A DNA stretch of 64,000 bases from Norana najaformis (taxonomy: Eukaryota > Annelida > Clitellata > Crassiclitellata > Hormogastridae). The translations under genes were made by a program, and so were the position numbers. This document shows, piece by piece, positions 62,501 to 64,000 of the stretch (its first letter is position 1; each line of letters begins with the position of its first letter). The stretch lies in contig OZ029919.1 of assembly GCA_964023275.1 (NCBI GenBank), positions 32,581,561 through 32,645,560 on the forward strand, read 5' to 3'. The notes beneath the pieces were generated by a model, which saw nothing but the letters and a program-made list of their open reading frames with translations, searched no databases and was not told where the DNA came from.

Positions 62501-63311
62501 GGTGCCACGCTGTACCCCAGTGCCGGGAAGCCACCAGGAATCCGGATAGACGCTATTAACACCAGCAACTGCGTAGTCTGCAGGATCTGTATACAAGATA
62601 AGTCCAGCGCAGCCATACCTCTGTGCCTGAACCACCTAAAATAAAATGTAAATGTATAGGTTTTATATAGCGACCGTATGGCCTCGACCCTGCTCATTTT
62701 GCAATGAATTTATTGGGTGAGATCCTTCACCACCACTGCCCATTTGAATGGGAGCGACGCCATTTAAGGTCCCCGTGCACGGACCGTACTAGCCCAAGAT
62801 TTAAATCTCTGAAATAAGCCATGTTACGGTGCAAACCTGGGATCCTCACGGACAGAGGCTCCTTGGCATAAACACTTACCGATGTAGCTAACTAGGCATG
62901 TAATGATTAAACAGTAATCAAAAGCAAATTCAGCTCACAACATCAGTCACCTTCTATTTTCCAAAGTAATTTACTGTAATGTAAACAGACATTTATATAG
63001 CACCCTCTGAAAACCTCTTGAAGGTAATCCCGACCAGCTTCTATAAGCAGCCATAGGCCTATAGATCTTCCATCTCGTTTGTTTACTAAGCCGTTTTGCT
63101 CATGACACACATTCTGCACATACAACTGCAGCGTTTTATGGAAATAAACTAAACACTAATGATATCTAACGTCAACTGTTAGAAGTCCAACCTTGTCAGC
63201 GCGGAAGAGGCCCCCATATCGTGCGATGCAAATGGATCCGTTCAGGTTGATCTTCTGGTTCAGAAATTCAAAGTCGTCCACTTGACCGTAGTTCACGTAA
63301 ACAAGCTTCCC
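50296..63311 (-). CDS. Glutamate carboxypeptidase II/NAALADase-like peptidase (M28B), 5' part outside window
   Basis: Exons: 63192-63311, 62443-62635, 60327-60417, 59691-59780, 58897-58982, 57795-57914, 56780-56862, 56327-56390, 55747-55814, 54714-54831, 53981-54156, 52539-52704, 51751-51832, 51234-51326 and 50296-50497. They give 583 residues to the stop; all phases agree. This is a family of type II membrane, di-zinc exopeptidases that remove C-terminal glutamate. It starts in the protease-associated domain ([28 protein letters not shown]), then the M28 domain. Zinc ligands are visible: H and D in [16 protein letters not shown], the catalytic EE in AWGAEEQG, D in YLNVDSA, H in [10 protein letters not shown]. 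The C-terminal dimerisation helices follow ([20 protein letters not shown]). The cytosolic tail and membrane anchor would lie upstream, beyond 64000. One intron has a GC donor. Paralogue (FOLH1, NAALAD2, NAALADL1 type) not assigned. Confidence 0.93.
50838..51055 (+). repeat. SINE family C copy
   Basis: It contains GCCTCTGAGCGTGAGGATGC, GTGGCTTATTTCAGAG, GGCACCCATTCAAATGGGCA and GGTCGCTATATAAAA. In the last peptidase intron region. Confidence 0.7.
52208..52480 (+). repeat. tRNA-derived SINE, family G
   Basis: The head reads GATAGTCTAGTGGTAAGTG then TCGGGGTTCAAATCC, clear A and B boxes. The tail is GGCACCATATAAACAG and ATTAATAATAAAA. The tail region is repeated at about 53703-53790 as part of a local duplication. 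Confidence 0.8.
52918..53105 (+). repeat. 12-bp minisatellite TTTAGTGCATCA
   Basis: About fifteen units, most reading TTTAGTGCATCA with AGAGCATCA variants, in a peptidase intron. The multiple-of-three unit gives a spurious histidine/leucine-rich open frame. Confidence 0.9.
53505..53625 (+). repeat. TG-rich microsatellite
   Basis: GTGTGTGTCTGTGTGTATGC-type repeats in a peptidase intron. Confidence 0.85.
53830..53936 (-). pseudogene. Decayed duplicate of peptidase exon 53981-54156
   Basis: On the minus strand this block repeats the last about 105 bp of the neighbouring exon: TATCACTCTGTCTATGAGGC here against TATCACTCTGTCTACGAGAC in the exon, and the flanking TTTCCATTTTGATG is shared. The copy has a frame shift and a stop (ATTTATCATTAA), and lacks a usable acceptor. 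It lies in the intron immediately after the real exon. Confidence 0.8.
55197..55686 (+). repeat. 26-bp minisatellite, about 18 units
   Basis: Units of GCAAAACAAAGTAACAACAG plus AAAACA, with a few 25-bp variants. The unit has no stop codon in any minus-strand frame, so three overlapping open frames of 160-180 codons appear; these are artefacts. Peptidase intron. Confidence 0.92.
55820..55980 (+). repeat. AATGAATAAATGAATGAGCT tandem repeat
   Basis: About seven imperfect units of about 20 bp start a few bases from the acceptor side of exon 55747-55814. Confidence 0.8.
56883..57120 (+). repeat. 17-bp minisatellite ATGCAAATCAGGTCAAC
   Basis: Fourteen units at a 17-bp period (18 at 57053-57071), in the intron starting 20 bp upstream of exon 56780-56862. 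Thirteen units contain the exact octamer ATGCAAAT, and most contain AGGTCA. Open frames across it are spurious. Confidence 0.93.
57285..57450 (-). repeat. SINE family C copy
   Basis: It contains GACCACATGGCCTCAACCCT, ATGAATTTATTGGGTGAGAT and CCATTTAAGGTCCCC. The tRNA-like head is missing. Confidence 0.7.
58038..58170 (+). repeat. GAT trinucleotide microsatellite
   Basis: GATGATGATGAC-type repeat of about 130 bp in a peptidase intron. It yields an aspartate-rich frame on plus and a histidine-rich one on minus, neither a gene. Confidence 0.9.
58172..58375 (-). repeat. tRNA-derived SINE, family G-like
   Basis: The minus strand begins GACGTGGTGGTGTAGTGGTA and then GGGTTGCAGGTTAGAATCTG (A- and B-box-like). 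The body includes CCTTGGACAAGTTGCTGACC and a cysteine-free non-coding stretch. Confidence 0.7.
59514..59595 (+). repeat. AC dinucleotide microsatellite
   Basis: About 40 AC units with two AT interruptions. Confidence 0.95.
59820..60020 (+). repeat. ATGT/ATGC tetranucleotide repeat
   Basis: About 200 bp of ATGTATGT/ATGCATGT. Similar arrays lie at about 60537-60650 and 61920-62250. All are in peptidase introns and create spurious histidine/tyrosine- or cysteine/methionine-rich frames. Confidence 0.9.
61920..62255 (+). repeat. ATGT/ATGC tetranucleotide repeat
   Basis: The longest array of this type in the window. It includes a weak longer period: ATGAATGGATGTGAATGTAT and TTTATGCACACGTGTA recur. 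Confidence 0.88.
62650..62893 (-). repeat. tRNA-derived SINE, family C, near full length
   Basis: The minus strand runs from GTTAGCTACATCGGTAAGTG through CCCAGGTTTGCACCG, ATGGCTTATTTCAGAG, CCTTAAATGGCGTCGC and AAATGAGCAGGGTCGAGG to GGTCGCTATATAAAA, about 244 bp. Comparing the copies defines the family's ends. Confidence 0.8.
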
Positions 63312-64000
63312 CTAAATTCAGAAGCCGACATCTACCCGTATTGTCAACAGAACAATCACATCCTTCAAAATATTAATCTAGACCGTATGCCTGGTGAAAA
63401 TGAGAGGGTGTTAACACAGTATGTCAAGCAGATAAAGAACGTACCAGCAAATGTGTACATAAGGGTGTACCTATATCTTACTAGTCAAATTTCTGTGAAA
63501 CGTACGAATCCATCTAGCAAAATCAGGGATTCAAATGTCAAGATACTTATTATTATTACTTTTACTTATTATTATATTATTACATTTACTTATTATTGTG
63601 TATTTATATATGACAGCTCAAGACTTTATGTGTACCAGTACATGGCTTCACAGACATGAAGCCTCAAAGACCATCATCTGTAGCCTTTTTAGCGCTTCCT
63701 TAAATCCAGTATACTTGTATAAGGTAGCATACTTGCTTCCATGCATCTATGGAAACTCCTCAGGACTTTGGCTCTGAGGTCAAATACAGGACACCTTTTA
63801 AAGGCATTATACATGTTACATGTGTACACTTGTGCGTCAGTGATTGCATATGTTAACTCTGCCACTGCCGTTGCCTTTGATGCCACAAGATGTCGTTAAA
63901 CACTGGAAACTACCACCAGTGCATATGTACATCTACGTATGTATGAACACTGGATTTCCATACAATGAAGTTGCAGACACATATGAAATACCACACTGTA

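Overview
The window is nuclear DNA of a multicellular animal. The coding sequence is split into many short exons with GT-AG (occasionally GC-AG) introns, the DNA is AT-rich, and introns and spacers are full of tRNA-derived SINEs, 3' ends of CR1/L2-type LINEs, a mariner-like element, microsatellites and minisatellites. The protein families (TMC channel, CEP95 centrosomal protein, M28B glutamate carboxypeptidase, FYVE protein) are animal-wide. I cannot assign a phylum; an invertebrate is my guess from the repeat types and has weak support.

Layout. (1) 1744-5117, minus: a small 6-exon gene for a protein of about 183 residues with one complete FYVE zinc finger and an acidic C-terminus. (2) 6924-17683, plus, divergent from gene 1: a complete 17-exon TMC (transmembrane channel-like) gene, 863 codons, in which every exon joins in frame. 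(3) 19828-47008, minus, convergent with the TMC gene: a 42-exon CEP95 (CCDC45) homologue of about 1749 residues. (4) 50296-63311, minus, 5' end beyond the window: 15 exons of a glutamate carboxypeptidase II/NAALADase-like peptidase (583 residues to the stop) with all five zinc ligands. Between the genes lie LINE and SINE fragments and simple repeats. I found no conventional RNA genes, CRISPR arrays or bacterial-type operons.

The most unusual feature is gene 3. CEP95 normally has one N-terminal calponin-homology-like domain before its coiled coils. Here that domain is present nine times in tandem. Each copy is encoded by one exon of about 129 bp and one of about 177 bp, all bounded by phase-1 introns, and many copies are separated by a 27-42 bp microexon encoding a hydrophilic linker. 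The last copy is the one that runs into the CEP95-specific tail, so it is probably the ancestral domain. The expansion adds about 890 residues.

Other notable items: a 778-bp mariner-like element with perfect 107-bp inverted repeats that keeps only an intact DNA-binding-domain ORF; three GC-AG introns in three genes; a decayed duplicate of a peptidase exon inside its own intron; a 17-bp satellite carrying the POU octamer and a nuclear-receptor half-site in nearly every unit; and a triplicated splice donor in the TMC gene. All exon models come from reading splice sites and frame by eye, with no transcript evidence.
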